Shown here: in pieces, positions 18,318 to 27,532 of the stretch
Layout of the letters: the number at the start of each line of letters is the position of its first letter
How positions within the stretch are numbered: position 1 is the first letter of the stretch
Assembly: GCA_028819345.1 (NCBI GenBank)
Contig: JAPPLW010000099.1
Location: forward strand, 210,931 to 274,930
Direction: 5' to 3'
Origin: a bacterium
GTDB taxonomy: Bacteria > Actinomycetota > Acidimicrobiia > Spongiisociales > ZC4RG35
DNA length: 64,000 nt
Program-made: the position numbers and the translations under genes
The notes under the pieces: model-generated
The model's database searches: none
Seen by the model: only the letters and a program-made list of their open reading frames with translations
Told to the model about the DNA's origin: nothing

Positions 18318-19097
18318 TCAGGACCTGGGGAAACGGGGAAACAGGGTCTCGGTGTGGCCATCGACCCCGATCACCTGGCCGCTGACATGGCGTCCTGAGG
18401 GGCCGGCCAGGTAGAGCACCAGGTCAGCGACTTCCTGGGGAGTGACGAAAGTTGCCATCGACGTGCCCTGGACATACATCGCATGGGCAACTTCGAGGCT
18501 GATCCCTTCGACCCGGGAGTGGGCGCCTATCACCCGGTCCACCCGTTGGCCTATGATCGAACCGGGCGCTATGGCGTTCACCCGGATGTTGTTCCGGCCC
18601 AACTCCATCGCCCAGGTCTTGGTCAACCCGACCACCCCGAACTTGGCCGCCACATAGGGTGAGCGGTTCGGCATCCCCATCCGTCCGGCCGTGGAGGTGA
18701 TGTTGATGATCGCTCCACCTCCCTGCGCCTTCATGGCGGGGACCACCCGGCGGGCGCAATAGAACTGTCCTGACAGGGCCGCCTCAACGCACTTGCGCCA
18801 CTCGGCGGGATCGATCTCCTCCACGGGCGCGGTCGGCCCCGCCGGCCCGGCGTTGTTCACCAGGATGTCGACTCCATCCGCGGCGATCGGATCCAGCCAG
18901 GCGGCCACCGCCTCGGCCTCAGCCACATCCACGGTCGCTCCCTGGAGATGGGAAGGAAGCGCCCCCACCGCCACAGGGTCGACATCGCATACGAAGGTGG
19001 TGGCGCCCGCTCCGGCCAATGTCTCGGCCACCACCAGTCCCAATCCGGCAGCTCCCCCCGTCACCACCGCCCGTTGGGAGTCCAGCCGGATGTCCAT
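18318..19097 (-). CDS. Short-chain dehydrogenase/reductase (tandem paralogue 1)
   Basis: A 259-residue classical SDR. The NAD(P)-binding loop reads TGGAAGLG, NNAG is intact, and the catalytic Ser-Tyr-Lys set lies in NITSTAGRMG and SPYVAAK. The acidic residue after the second strand (VCDVD) points to NAD rather than NADP. I chose the ATG at 19097 because the neighbouring paralogue starts with the same IRLDSQRAV sequence there. It is most similar to the next gene upstream on the same strand, from which it clearly arose by duplication. Substrate unknown. Confidence 0.92.
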   Translation of the reverse strand: MDIRLDSQRAVVTGGAAGLGLVVAETLAGAGATTFVCDVDPVAVGALPSHLQGATVDVAEAEAVAAWLDPIAADGVDILVNNAGPAGPTAPVEEIDPAEWRKCVEAALSGQFYCARRVVPAMKAQGGGAIINITSTAGRMGMPNRSPYVAAKFGVVGLTKTWAMELGRNNIRVNAIAPGSIIGQRVDRVIGAHSRVEGISLEVAHAMYVQGTSMATFVTPQEVADLVLYLAGPSGRHVSGQVIGVDGHTETLFPRFPRS

Positions 19098-19176
19098 AGG
19101 CCGCCAGGGTATCAGGGGCGTCACGGGAGGATCCCTCTCCCACCCGGGAATCTTCAAACGAAAGCTATCTAGCCAG

Positions 19177-19962
19177 TTACCTACTCCCGCCTAGGGAGCG
19201 GGGGTAGAGGGTCTCGCTATGCCCGTCCACTGCGATCACCTGGCCGCTGATGTGGCGGCCCGAGGGGCCGGCCAGGTAGAGCACCAGGTCGGCCACCTCC
19301 TGGGGATCGATCGACGTTCCCATGGAGTTGGCCTGGGTGGACATCGATTCGGCTTCTTCCACGCTGATGCCTTCAGTCTCGGCGCGCGCCGCGATCTGCC
19401 GTCTCCTTCTCTCGCCCCTGAGGGCGCCGGGTGCGATGGCGTTCACCCGGATGTTGTCACGGCCCAACTCCATCGCCCAAGTTTTGGTCAACCCGACCAC
19501 CCCGAACTTGGCCGCCACATAGGGTGAGCGATTCGGCATCCCCATGAACCCGGTGGTGGAAGTGATGTTGATGATCGCTCCACCTCCCTGGGTCTTCATG
19601 GCGGGAACCACGCGGCGGGCGCAATAGAACTGCCCCGACAGGGACACCTCCATACACCTACGCCACTCCGCGGGATCGATCTCCTCCACGGGAGCGGTGG
19701 GTCCCCCCGCTCCAGCCAGGTTCACCAGTACATCCACCCCTTCCGCCGCAATCGGATCAAGCCAAGCGGCCACCGCCTCGGCATCGGCCACGTCCACGAT
19801 GGCACCACGGAGACTTGCAGGGAGATCCCCGACTGCAACAGCGTCGATGTCACACACGAATGTGGTGGCGCCCGCTCCGGCCAATGCCTTGACCACCACC
19901 AGTCCCAAGCCACCCGCTCCCCCCGTCACCACCGCCCGTTGCGAATCCAAACGGATACCCAT
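19177..19962 (-). CDS. Short-chain dehydrogenase/reductase (tandem paralogue 2)
   Basis: A 261-residue SDR, very similar to its downstream neighbour over the first 190 residues, with the divergence concentrated near the substrate loop after NAIAPG. It has TGGAGGLG, and SPYVAAK with the catalytic Tyr and Lys. The NNAG motif has become NLAG. The pair is separated by 79 bp and shares direction, so both are probably on one transcript. Divergence in the substrate loop suggests different or widened specificity after duplication. Confidence 0.92.
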   Translation of the reverse strand: MGIRLDSQRAVVTGGAGGLGLVVVKALAGAGATTFVCDIDAVAVGDLPASLRGAIVDVADAEAVAAWLDPIAAEGVDVLVNLAGAGGPTAPVEEIDPAEWRRCMEVSLSGQFYCARRVVPAMKTQGGGAIINITSTTGFMGMPNRSPYVAAKFGVVGLTKTWAMELGRDNIRVNAIAPGALRGERRRRQIAARAETEGISVEEAESMSTQANSMGTSIDPQEVADLVLYLAGPSGRHISGQVIAVDGHSETLYPRSLGGSR

Positions 19963-19974
19963 ACCGACAGCGTA

Positions 19975-20583
19975 TCACCCAGGGTGCTGGTCGTCTCCTG
20001 ATCCGTGCGGCGGCACCTGGGGTGATCCCGGCGGGATGGTGATCCTGCGACGCCTAGCCCGCGCCAGGGCCACCCGCGCCAGCACTGCCATGACGGCGGC
20101 CAGTGCATTGAACACCATGTCGACCGGATCGACGTGGCGGCTGGGCAACAAAAGTTGAATGCACTCGTCCAGCACCCCCACCACCCCGGTGGCCATGACC
20201 GCCAGCACGGAGGGCACCGGGACCCGGCCACCCTGGCCTCTACGTTCTTTGAGCGCCTCGTATATGAAGGAGGCCACCACCCCGTATTCGATGAGGTGGC
20301 TGCGTTCTGCCAGCGCCATGCGAAGCAGGACCATCAAGTAGACCACCGCCACTCCCAGAGCCACGCCGATCTCGGCGCCGGTGGGCTTGGTCCTCAGCCC
20401 TTGGATGACCACGGTGATCCCGACCAGGAGCATCGCCGCGGCGAAGCCCACCGTGGTCAGACCGGTCTCCGCTAGCTGTTCGGCGAGTGCTCCTGCCAGC
20501 CCCAGGGTGGAAAAGATCGCCACCACAATGGCGATCGTCCAATACCACAGGCGACGCTCCCGGGGGGACACGAACAGAGCCAT
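19975..20583 (-). CDS. VanZ-like membrane protein
   Basis: A 202-residue protein with about five hydrophobic segments. HLIEYGVVA and DECIQLLLPSR followed by a conserved Asp-rich DPVDMVFN stretch match the VanZ-like family. The founding member gives low-level teicoplanin resistance, but most homologues are uncharacterised envelope proteins. The C-terminus is a basic, proline-rich cytoplasmic tail. It lies 12 bp downstream of where the SDR pair starts and may head that transcript. Confidence 0.82.
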   Translation of the reverse strand: MALFVSPRERRLWYWTIAIVVAIFSTLGLAGALAEQLAETGLTTVGFAAAMLLVGITVVIQGLRTKPTGAEIGVALGVAVVYLMVLLRMALAERSHLIEYGVVASFIYEALKERRGQGGRVPVPSVLAVMATGVVGVLDECIQLLLPSRHVDPVDMVFNALAAVMAVLARVALARARRRRITIPPGSPQVPPHGSGDDQHPG

Positions 20584-20778
20584 CCAAAATGAAGATACCG
20601 GATCGGAAAGACACCGTCGGCCAAGACAATGGGCATCGTGCGCAAACCCGACGTCACGCCTCCTCCCCTGCCGCCATACTTACCAGGCATGGGTAGGGCC
20701 CCATTCGTGCGATACGCCCTTCCCGGGCCGCGTGCAACTCAAGACCCGGATAAAGGGCTCAGCCGGTCGAGGTCCCCA

Positions 20779-21309
20779 ATGGTTTTGGCGCTGGCCGCCC
20801 TCCTGGTTGGATTCCTTCTTCTACCGGCTTGTGGCAGCGGCACTTTGACAGAAGAGGAGCGCGTCGATGCGGAGATCCAGATTTACGCTGCGGTAACCCG
20901 CCAACTGGTGGAGATCGACAATACCTTCGGCCCTAAATACAGATTCACCCGCATCCTGATACTGGATCGCCTTGATCCGCGCGCCGGAGACGCGATGAGC
21001 CAAACCCAGTCGGGCAGGTTGCTCACCGAGGAGCAACGACAAGCCATAGTCATCGCCATCGACCATCTTGGGCCGATCGAGTTTATCGCGAACTGGAGCC
21101 AATTCGTACGGGAGGATGTACTGGAGCCGGTCATACCCGGCAGCGTTATCATCACGCTCGCTCCTGCGGAATTCGACGACGATGGGGCAACGGTCGGAGC
21201 CAACCTCTGGTGCGGTGGTGCCTGCGGACTCTGGCTGACATACCGTGTCCTCGAAGGACCGGACGGCTGGACTGCTGCCGGAAGGGAAGGGACCTGGGCG
21301 ATCTCCTAA
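20779..21309 (+). CDS. Putative lipoprotein, unknown function
   Basis: A 176-residue secreted protein. The start at 20779 gives a textbook lipoprotein signal: a short n-region, a Leu/Ala-rich core and lipobox LLPAC. The frame is open further upstream, but those codons would bury the signal peptide. The mature part contains a GTLTEEERVDAEIQIYAAV helix and a C-terminal domain with two cysteines in WCGGACGLW that could form a disulfide. I do not recognise the family. It is divergent from the VanZ-like gene. Confidence 0.75.
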   Translation: MVLALAALLVGFLLLPACGSGTLTEEERVDAEIQIYAAVTRQLVEIDNTFGPKYRFTRILILDRLDPRAGDAMSQTQSGRLLTEEQRQAIVIAIDHLGPIEFIANWSQFVREDVLEPVIPGSVIITLAPAEFDDDGATVGANLWCGGACGLWLTYRVLEGPDGWTAAGREGTWAIS

Positions 21310-21399
21310 CGCGGCGTCGACTCCCCACTCGGCTGACCGGTGGCCTACAGGATTTGGCGCGGTGGGCCGCGGCCGGTTGATGAAAGGGTGCTCGTCCCT

Positions 21400-21855
21400 C
21401 TACCTACCCAGGTTCGTGCCCCGGACCTTGGTGGGATGGATGAACACCCCGGCACGGCGTTCGGCCGCCATAACCCTGTCGTACTCCTCCCAATCATCGT
21501 GAGTTCCTCCCGCGGCGGTGAAGATGTCCCTCAGCAGTCGGGGGAGATCGGCTGGATCGAAGCCATCCATGGGATCGTCGGGGCCGACCCGGGTCACCGA
21601 GCCCTCCACGCCGATCCATGACCATCCGGCCCGGAAAGTGATGGTGGCCTGGGGAGTTTGTCGCCAGTGGCGCAGCTTCACCGTGTCACCTCTTACGACA
21701 AACGCCACAACCTCCTCGCCCGTGACAGGGTGTTTCACCACTCCGGCGTTGATCAGGGTGGAGTGCACGGTCCTGTCGGCCCGGGCGAAGGAGACGAACG
21801 CCAAACCCTGGTCGGCGGCGGCAAACTCCCTCACATGCTCGATGGTCCGCCTCAT
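21400..21855 (-). CDS. Pyridoxamine-5'-phosphate-oxidase-fold flavin/F420-dependent protein
   Basis: A 151-residue split-barrel protein of the PPOX-like group common in F420-using actinobacteria. It shows the DQGLAFVSFARAD and HSTLINAGVV strands, the basic VKLRHWRQTPQATITF segment that binds cofactor phosphate, and GVEGSVTRVG. The ATG at 21855 has an ideal AAAGGAG five bases upstream; a longer in-frame start is less likely. It probably reduces a small molecule with F420 or FMN. It has no obvious operon partner. Confidence 0.85.
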   Translation of the reverse strand: MRRTIEHVREFAAADQGLAFVSFARADRTVHSTLINAGVVKHPVTGEEVVAFVVRGDTVKLRHWRQTPQATITFRAGWSWIGVEGSVTRVGPDDPMDGFDPADLPRLLRDIFTAAGGTHDDWEEYDRVMAAERRAGVFIHPTKVRGTNLGR

Positions 21856-22023
21856 TGGTGCTCCTTTCCGTTGCCATCCTTGGGGAATCATCCGGAGAAT
21901 ACCCCTAGTCCCCGACAGACAGGGTCATGGGCAGCGGTTCGGATTAAGTGGTATCTTCAGTCCCTGGCTGCGCTTCTAGGCAGCACAAGGGCGAGATAAA
22001 TAGTGTTTGTTTTACCAATTTCG

Positions 22024-22064
22024 TGATATAATGCATTGGTTTGTCACACTCCCCGTGGTATAAT
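22024..22064 (+). promoter_or_regulatory. Two extended -10 elements upstream of the DUF222-HNH gene
   Basis: TGATATAAT (22024-22032) and TGGTATAAT (22056-22064) are both perfect TGn-TATAAT extended -10 elements, 32 bp apart, with no good -35. The second would start transcription near 22071, at the ATG of 22072, giving a leaderless mRNA. No Shine-Dalgarno sequence is present, which fits. Confidence 0.6.
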
Positions 22065-22071
22065 GATGAAC

Positions 22072-23289
22072 ATGGAAAAGACAGCCAGCGACCGTCGGGT
22101 CATCAACGAGATCGGCGCAGTCCTGCCCAGTCTGGCGGTGGGAGACGCAACCCTGGAACAACTACGGGAACGGTTGCAGTCCACCTTCCGGGTGGAGAAC
22201 CAAGCCGCAGCGGTGCGTGCCGAGACACTGGCGGAACTAACCCGCAGAGAGGGTGTCCACATTACCGAGGACAACCTGCGGGAGAGGGGTCTGCGGCCTC
22301 GCCGCAAGGCCCGCTCCGAAGTCGAAACCGCAGTCGAACTTGAAGAGTTGCCCAAGACGTCGGAGGGTTTGCGGGATGGAGAGATCCCTTACGACAACGC
22401 TCGGATCCTGGCTAAGGCCTCCCAGGAGGGGGAGATAGACGAAAGCGAGTTGGTGGACAAGGCCCGTACCCAGTCGCCCGACAAGTTCGCGGGAACGGTC
22501 CGAAAGCACCAACAGGAACGTTCCGAAGATGATGGGATGAGCCGGTTGGAGCATCAACGCTCGAGGAGGTTCGCCAAAATCCGAACCGACAACACAGATG
22601 GAATGACTGTTTTGTACGGGAGGTTCGATCCGATCACGGGGGCTCTCATCGAAACAGCGTTGTCGCAGAAGATGGACGAGTTGTGGAGAGAGGAAGACCC
22701 CCGGGCAAGGTGCTCTCCGGGTCAGCGGATGGCCGACGCCCTAGCACAGTTGGTCACCAGAGAGGACACCGGCGAGGATGGAAAGCCTCCCCGCGGTCCC
22801 AGGCTGTTGTTGATCGCCGACTACGACGCTGTCTCCCGGGAACTCAGAAACGGGCGTCTAGGTGACGGGACCCCAATCCCGGTGCAGAAGATCCGGGACC
22901 TGGCCTGCCAATCCGACATCCTCCCCGCCATTTTCAAGGGGGTATCACAGCCCCTTGATCTAGGACGGTCACGGCGGGCCGCCAGTCCCGCCCAACGGAT
23001 CGCCCTCGTCGCCCGGGACAAAGCCTGTGTGGGGTGCGGCGCCACTGCAAATTGGTGCCAGGCGCATCACATTATTCCCTGGGCCGTGCAGGGCAACACC
23101 GACCTCGACGACATGGTGCTCCTATGCTCCCGCTGCCACCATAAGGTTCACGATGACCGATGGCAAGTACGCAGGAAACCGTCCGGGAAGTACTACCTCA
23201 AACCACCTCTGAGACACGACCAGCCAACATCGGCCAGGCACAACCTGAGCTACCGGAACCGCCGAAGCCCATTCAAACAACGAAAATAG
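22072..23289 (+). CDS. DUF222 (13E12 repeat) HNH endonuclease
   Basis: A 405-residue protein with an N-terminal DUF222 domain (~residues 1-280) and a C-terminal HNH domain. The zinc knuckle starts at Cys319-x2-Cys322, then AHHIIPW holds the HNH histidines and CSRCHHKVHD the second Cys pair. The family is spread widely in actinobacteria, often in several copies, with an uncertain role in DNA cleavage. ATGs at 22063 and 22066 overlap the second -10 element, so 22072 is preferred as a leaderless start. The surrounding AT-rich DNA contrasts with neighbours and may mark acquisition by transfer. Confidence 0.92.
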   Translation: MEKTASDRRVINEIGAVLPSLAVGDATLEQLRERLQSTFRVENQAAAVRAETLAELTRREGVHITEDNLRERGLRPRRKARSEVETAVELEELPKTSEGLRDGEIPYDNARILAKASQEGEIDESELVDKARTQSPDKFAGTVRKHQQERSEDDGMSRLEHQRSRRFAKIRTDNTDGMTVLYGRFDPITGALIETALSQKMDELWREEDPRARCSPGQRMADALAQLVTREDTGEDGKPPRGPRLLLIADYDAVSRELRNGRLGDGTPIPVQKIRDLACQSDILPAIFKGVSQPLDLGRSRRAASPAQRIALVARDKACVGCGATANWCQAHHIIPWAVQGNTDLDDMVLLCSRCHHKVHDDRWQVRRKPSGKYYLKPPLRHDQPTSARHNLSYRNRRSPFKQRK

Positions 23290-23310
23290 AGCACCACCAA
23301 GGTATGGACG

Positions 23311-23793
23311 ATGCCAAGCGCTGACAAATTGCCCTCCGCCACCCGGCGATGGCTGGAAGGGTGTGGGGACTTCGGCTTCACACCCAAGATCCGAGTGTTC
23401 CCCGACGGGACGAAAACGGCGATCGATGCCGCCCGGGCGGTGGGGTGCGGGCCTAGCCAGATCGTGAAGTCCCTCGTGTTCGAAGTGGATGGAGAGGCGG
23501 TGCTGGCCTTGGTGCCCGGCGATCGCAGACTGCGCACCGACAGGCTGGCGCAGGCGGCAGGAGGAATCAAGGCGCGCAGGGCCCCACTCGACCGGGTGAG
23601 GGAAGCCACCGGCTTCGCGGCGGGCGGGACGCCGCCCTTCGGGCACGCCCGTCCAATCCGGGTGTTCGCCGACCGGGCGCTCCGGCGCCACGACCCGGTG
23701 TGGGCTGCGGCCGGCACCCCCACGACCGTGTTCCCGATCAGCCTGGCCGACCTGAACCGGGTAGCCGGGCCCAGCTGGTGCGATCTCTCCTAA
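23311..23793 (+). CDS. YbaK/EbsC-type aminoacyl-tRNA deacylase
   Basis: A 160-residue YbaK/ProX-fold protein. The conserved Lys of IVKSLVF, the LVPGDRRLR strand and GGTPPFGH are family hallmarks. These enzymes hydrolyse mischarged aminoacyl-tRNAs in trans. AAGG lies eight bases before the ATG. It ends against the DUF3151 gene on the other strand, with a 4-bp overlap of the two stops. The exact tRNA/amino-acid specificity cannot be told from sequence. Confidence 0.9.
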   Translation: MPSADKLPSATRRWLEGCGDFGFTPKIRVFPDGTKTAIDAARAVGCGPSQIVKSLVFEVDGEAVLALVPGDRRLRTDRLAQAAGGIKARRAPLDRVREATGFAAGGTPPFGHARPIRVFADRALRRHDPVWAAAGTPTTVFPISLADLNRVAGPSWCDLS

Positions 23794-24242
23794 CTTGGTC
23801 CCGGAGAGGGCTGATAAGCAGGGTCGAGCATCAGCAGGAAGTCACCGCACCGTTCGGCTTCGGAGGCTTCGCCTATCGCTTCGGCCATTCGCCTGAGACC
23901 GTCCAGGCTGGACAGGAAACCGCGGTTGGAGGCATGCGATCCGCGCACGTACCCCGATCCCCTCCAGCCGTTCTGTCTCAACGCGTCCAGGCCGCGGTGA
24001 TACCCGATCCGGTAGTAGGCGTAGGCCTCCAGGTGATCGCTCATCTCCTTGGCCCCCGACTCGCACAATCCTCCCAGGGCGGCCCAAACCTCGGGCAACT
24101 CCGGGTGGGCGGCCGCGGTCGCCGCCACTCTGTCCCGGTCACCGCCGGCAGCCGCCAAGGCAGCCATCACGTCCGGAGGTGGCTCGGGCAACACCGTCTC
24201 GGGCGCTCCTCCGGAAGTGAGCCGGACTTCTGCGATCGTCAA
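23790..24242 (-). CDS. DUF3151 family protein
   Basis: A 150-residue protein matching the actinobacterial DUF3151 family: an early PETVLPEPP, then AYAYYRIGYHRGLDALR, GWRGSGYV, NRGFLSSL and a final RCGDFLLMLDP. The function is unknown. It starts with TTG overlapping the TGA of ppdK (TTGA), so translation is probably coupled to it. Its end overlaps the stop of the YbaK-like gene by four bases. Confidence 0.88.
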   Translation of the reverse strand: MTIAEVRLTSGGAPETVLPEPPPDVMAALAAAGGDRDRVAATAAAHPELPEVWAALGGLCESGAKEMSDHLEAYAYYRIGYHRGLDALRQNGWRGSGYVRGSHASNRGFLSSLDGLRRMAEAIGEASEAERCGDFLLMLDPAYQPSPGPS

Positions 24243-26878
24243 GCCCGGGGAAGGGGAATGTCCCCATTCCGGATCGCCGCCTGGGCGGCGGCCAGCCGGG
24301 CGCCCGGGATCCGTGGAGGACTCATGGACACATAATCAAGGCCTACCCGGTGACAGAAATCTATGCTGGCCGGGTCTCCTCCGTGCTCACCGCAGAGTCC
24401 CACCGAAAGGTCGGGACGGACTGCTTTCCCCTCGGCTGTGGCCCACTCCACCAACCGTCCCACGCCGCTCTCGTCCAGCGACTGGAAGGGGTTGTGAGAC
24501 AGCACCCCGTCGGCCAGATAGGTGTTGAGAAAGCGCACCTCGGCGTCGTCACGACTCAGCCCGAAGGTGGTCTGAGTGAGATCATTGGTGCCGAAGGAGA
24601 AGAACTCGGAAATGCGGGCCAAGTCCCCGGCCATCAGAGCGGCACGGGGGATCTCCACCATGTTGCCCAGCTTCACCTCCCTGTCCACGCTGTAGGCGGC
24701 CTGTTCTTCAGCGAGCATGTCCCGTACCCGTTCCATCTCGGCCGGATCCGCCACCAGTGGAACCATTATCTCGAGGCGGGGATCTCCCCCCTCCTCCACG
24801 CGACGGCGGATAGCCTGCAACGCCGCCCGTATCTGCACCCGGTAAAGCGAAGGCCTAATGATTCCCAGGCGCACTCCCCGCAGCCCCAGCATCGGGTTGG
24901 TCTCCTCCCAACTCCTCACTACATCGATGGTCCGCTCCACCTCTGCGGTGGGCTCCCCCGCGGCGCGGAGCTGATCGTATTGATCGCGAAGGTCCCACCG
25001 GTCGGGGAGGAACTCGTGAAGGGGAGGATCGAGCAAGCGGACCACCACGGGCTTTCCGTCCATCGCCTCCAGCAAGGCGGTGAAATCCTCGGCCTGCAAC
25101 TGCTGCAGTTCCAGGAGGGCTTTCTCCGGCTCCTCATCCATGATGATCCGGCGCACCACCGGCAGCCGGTCGCCCATGAACATGTGCTCGGTGCGGGCCA
25201 GTCCGATGCCCTCCGCCCCCAACTCCGCGGCGCGGGCCGCGTCCTTACCCGTGTCGGCGTTTGCCCACACCCCCAGTCGCCGCATTTGGTCCGCCCAGCC
25301 CAACAACATCTCCAGCTCGGCGGGCGGGGAGGGCTCCACCAACTCCACCTCGCCGATGAAGACCCGTCCGGTGGTGCCGTCGATGGCGATGGTGTCTCCT
25401 TCCTGCACCCGCAAGCCCCCGGGCGCGGTGAAATAACCCTGCTCGGCGTCGATGGAGATCTCCGCGGCGCCGGTGACCGCCGGCGTCCCCATAGCGCGGG
25501 CCACCACCGCCGCATGGCTGGTCTTCCCTCCGTGGCTGGTCAAGATCCCCTCGGAGGCGAACAGCCCCTCAATGTCGTCGGGCGTGGTCTCCCATCTAAC
25601 CAGGATCACCGGCGTCCCCTCCCCTGCCATCTGCACAGCCCGTCGAACGTCGAACACCGCCTTGCCCATCGCCGCTCCCGGGGAGGCGTCCAGCCCGAAG
25701 AAGGCCGGGGGTGGCGACTTGTCCTCGGCGATCCCGTGCACGAGCAACTGTTCCAGTTGGCCCGGCTCCACCCGCATCAGGGCGGTCTGGCGGTCGATCA
25801 GCCCCTCTTCGACCATCTCCACCGCAGCTCTCACCGCCGCAGCGGCCGATCTCTTCCCCACCCGGGTCTGCAGTATCCAGAGCTTTCCCTTCTCGATGGT
25901 GAACTCGATGTCGCACATGTCGGAGTAGGCGTCCTCCAGCGAGGACCCCACCGCCTCCAACTCGGCGTGGATCTCCGGATGGGTATCGGCCAGGACCGAG
26001 ATGGGGAGGGTCTGGCGGATCCCCGCCACCACATCTTCTCCCTGGGCATTGGGCAGGTAGTCCCCGAACATCTCGTGCTGGCCGGTGGCAGGGTCGCGAG
26101 TGAAGTACACCCCGGTGCCCGAGTCGACGCCCAGGTTGCCGAAGACCATCATCTGGATATTGCAAGCCGTCCCGAGATGGTGCGGAATGTCGTGGAGCCG
26201 ACGGTAGGTGTAGGCCCGCGGGGAGTTCCAGGACTCGAACACCGACACGATCGCCTTCCGCAATTGCTCCATCGGATCCACCGGTACTTCGCTGTCCTGG
26301 GCGGCCAGCAACATCCTGAACTGGCGGACCGCCGCCACCAGATCGGAGGTGGGGAGCCGGGAGTCCTCGGTGACGTTCCTGCGTTCCCTGAGACTGGTCA
26401 TGACATGCTCGAAGTCGTCCCGGTTGGCGCCCAGCACCACTTCCCCGTAGGTCTGGAGCAGGCGCCGGTACGCATCCCAGGCGAAGCGCTGGTCCCCGGA
26501 CCACCGAGCCAACTCCGAGACCACTGCCTGGTTGGCCCCCAGGTTGAGCACCGTGTCCATCATTCCCGGCATCGAGAACCTGGCTCCCGAGCGGGCCGAC
26601 AGGAGGAGCGGGGGGCCGGCCACCCCACCCAGACTGCGGCCCGTCTGGTTCTCGATCTTGGCCAGCGCCGACTTCACCTCGGCCCAGAAACCGGAGGGCA
26701 TTCGCCCTTCCTCCAGGTAATAACGGCAGGCGGCGGTGCTGATGACGAACCCGTGCGGAACCGCCAATCCCATTTCCATCATCCGCGCCAAACCGGACCC
26801 CTTGCCTCCCAACAGGTCGCGATCCGCGGGATCGGCCTCCTCGAAATCAAAAACGTATTTGTCCGCTCTACCAGCCAT
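24239..26878 (-). CDS. ppdK: Pyruvate, phosphate dikinase
   Basis: A 879-residue PPDK with the N-terminal ATP-grasp domain, the central swivelling phosphohistidine domain and the C-terminal PEP/pyruvate TIM barrel. The catalytic histidine in GGKTSHAAVVARAMG is residue 455, the same number as in the well-studied clostridial enzyme. LGLRGVRLG and GTNDLTQTTFG mark the C-terminal domain. It interconverts pyruvate + ATP + Pi with PEP + AMP + PPi, for gluconeogenesis or PPi-linked glycolysis. ATG at 26878 is preferred to a TTG two codons earlier. DUF3151 is coupled downstream. Confidence 0.96.
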   Translation of the reverse strand: MAGRADKYVFDFEEADPADRDLLGGKGSGLARMMEMGLAVPHGFVISTAACRYYLEEGRMPSGFWAEVKSALAKIENQTGRSLGGVAGPPLLLSARSGARFSMPGMMDTVLNLGANQAVVSELARWSGDQRFAWDAYRRLLQTYGEVVLGANRDDFEHVMTSLRERRNVTEDSRLPTSDLVAAVRQFRMLLAAQDSEVPVDPMEQLRKAIVSVFESWNSPRAYTYRRLHDIPHHLGTACNIQMMVFGNLGVDSGTGVYFTRDPATGQHEMFGDYLPNAQGEDVVAGIRQTLPISVLADTHPEIHAELEAVGSSLEDAYSDMCDIEFTIEKGKLWILQTRVGKRSAAAAVRAAVEMVEEGLIDRQTALMRVEPGQLEQLLVHGIAEDKSPPPAFFGLDASPGAAMGKAVFDVRRAVQMAGEGTPVILVRWETTPDDIEGLFASEGILTSHGGKTSHAAVVARAMGTPAVTGAAEISIDAEQGYFTAPGGLRVQEGDTIAIDGTTGRVFIGEVELVEPSPPAELEMLLGWADQMRRLGVWANADTGKDAARAAELGAEGIGLARTEHMFMGDRLPVVRRIIMDEEPEKALLELQQLQAEDFTALLEAMDGKPVVVRLLDPPLHEFLPDRWDLRDQYDQLRAAGEPTAEVERTIDVVRSWEETNPMLGLRGVRLGIIRPSLYRVQIRAALQAIRRRVEEGGDPRLEIMVPLVADPAEMERVRDMLAEEQAAYSVDREVKLGNMVEIPRAALMAGDLARISEFFSFGTNDLTQTTFGLSRDDAEVRFLNTYLADGVLSHNPFQSLDESGVGRLVEWATAEGKAVRPDLSVGLCGEHGGDPASIDFCHRVGLDYVSMSPPRIPGARLAAAQAAIRNGDIPLPRA

Positions 26879-27057
26879 TTGCAATCCGTTCCGCTTCGAT
26901 ACTAACTACGGATCACCAAGGCGCCGCAGCGAATAGTGGCGAGATCATAGGTACGGAAGGAGCCTAGAATTGAGAAACGACAGACATCTGAGCAACGGTG
27001 AGGAAGAGGCCCACCAAGGGAACCCCTCGTCTCCCCGAGGCCGGACAAGGAGCGCAC

Positions 27058-27501
27058 ATGGACAACGAGTTATGGAGATGGCTCTGGCTGGGTTTGGCTG
27101 CCCTGTTGGGAATCGGGGAGGTTCTCACCGCCGGGTTCTTCCTGCTGCCGTTCGTGATCGGCGGTGGCGCCGCGGCGGTCCTCTCCTGGCTGGGACTTTC
27201 ACCATTGGCCCAGTGGCTGGTGTTCTTCGGCGTCTCTCTCCTGTCGTGGGCAGTCCTGCACCGCTACATCAAGACCCAGGATTCCGATGGACAGCCGCAG
27301 GTGGGCGCCAACCGTTGGAAGGGGGCCACTGGACTGGTCCTGGAGGAGATCGACCAGGTGAGCGGAGACGGACTGGTCCGTATCTTCGGCGAAGAGTGGC
27401 GGGCCACCGTCGAAGCCGGGCAGGAGAACATCCCCACCGGCGACACCATTGAGGTGATCGGTGTGGAAGGAACCAAGCTGGTCGTGGTTCCCCGGTCTTG
27501 A
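27058..27501 (+). CDS. NfeD-like membrane protein
   Basis: A 147-residue protein with two or three hydrophobic helices (~residues 8-75) and a C-terminal OB-fold domain (GATGLVLEEI... to KLVVVPRS). This is the short NfeD form that pairs with SPFH/band 7 proteins. An ideal AAGGAG lies six bases before ATG; an in-frame ATG 20 codons upstream lacks a site. It forms an operon with the SPFH gene 31 bp downstream, a partnership conserved across bacteria and linked to membrane microdomains. Confidence 0.92.
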   Translation: MDNELWRWLWLGLAALLGIGEVLTAGFFLLPFVIGGGAAAVLSWLGLSPLAQWLVFFGVSLLSWAVLHRYIKTQDSDGQPQVGANRWKGATGLVLEEIDQVSGDGLVRIFGEEWRATVEAGQENIPTGDTIEVIGVEGTKLVVVPRS

Positions 27502-27532
27502 CAACCATCTGAACTAGGAAGGAAGTGACCTC

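Noticed and set aside
24350-26905. 851-codon open frame antisense to ppdK
   Set aside because: Shadow frame opposite an unmistakable PPDK; composition is His/Gly/Arg-rich and featureless.
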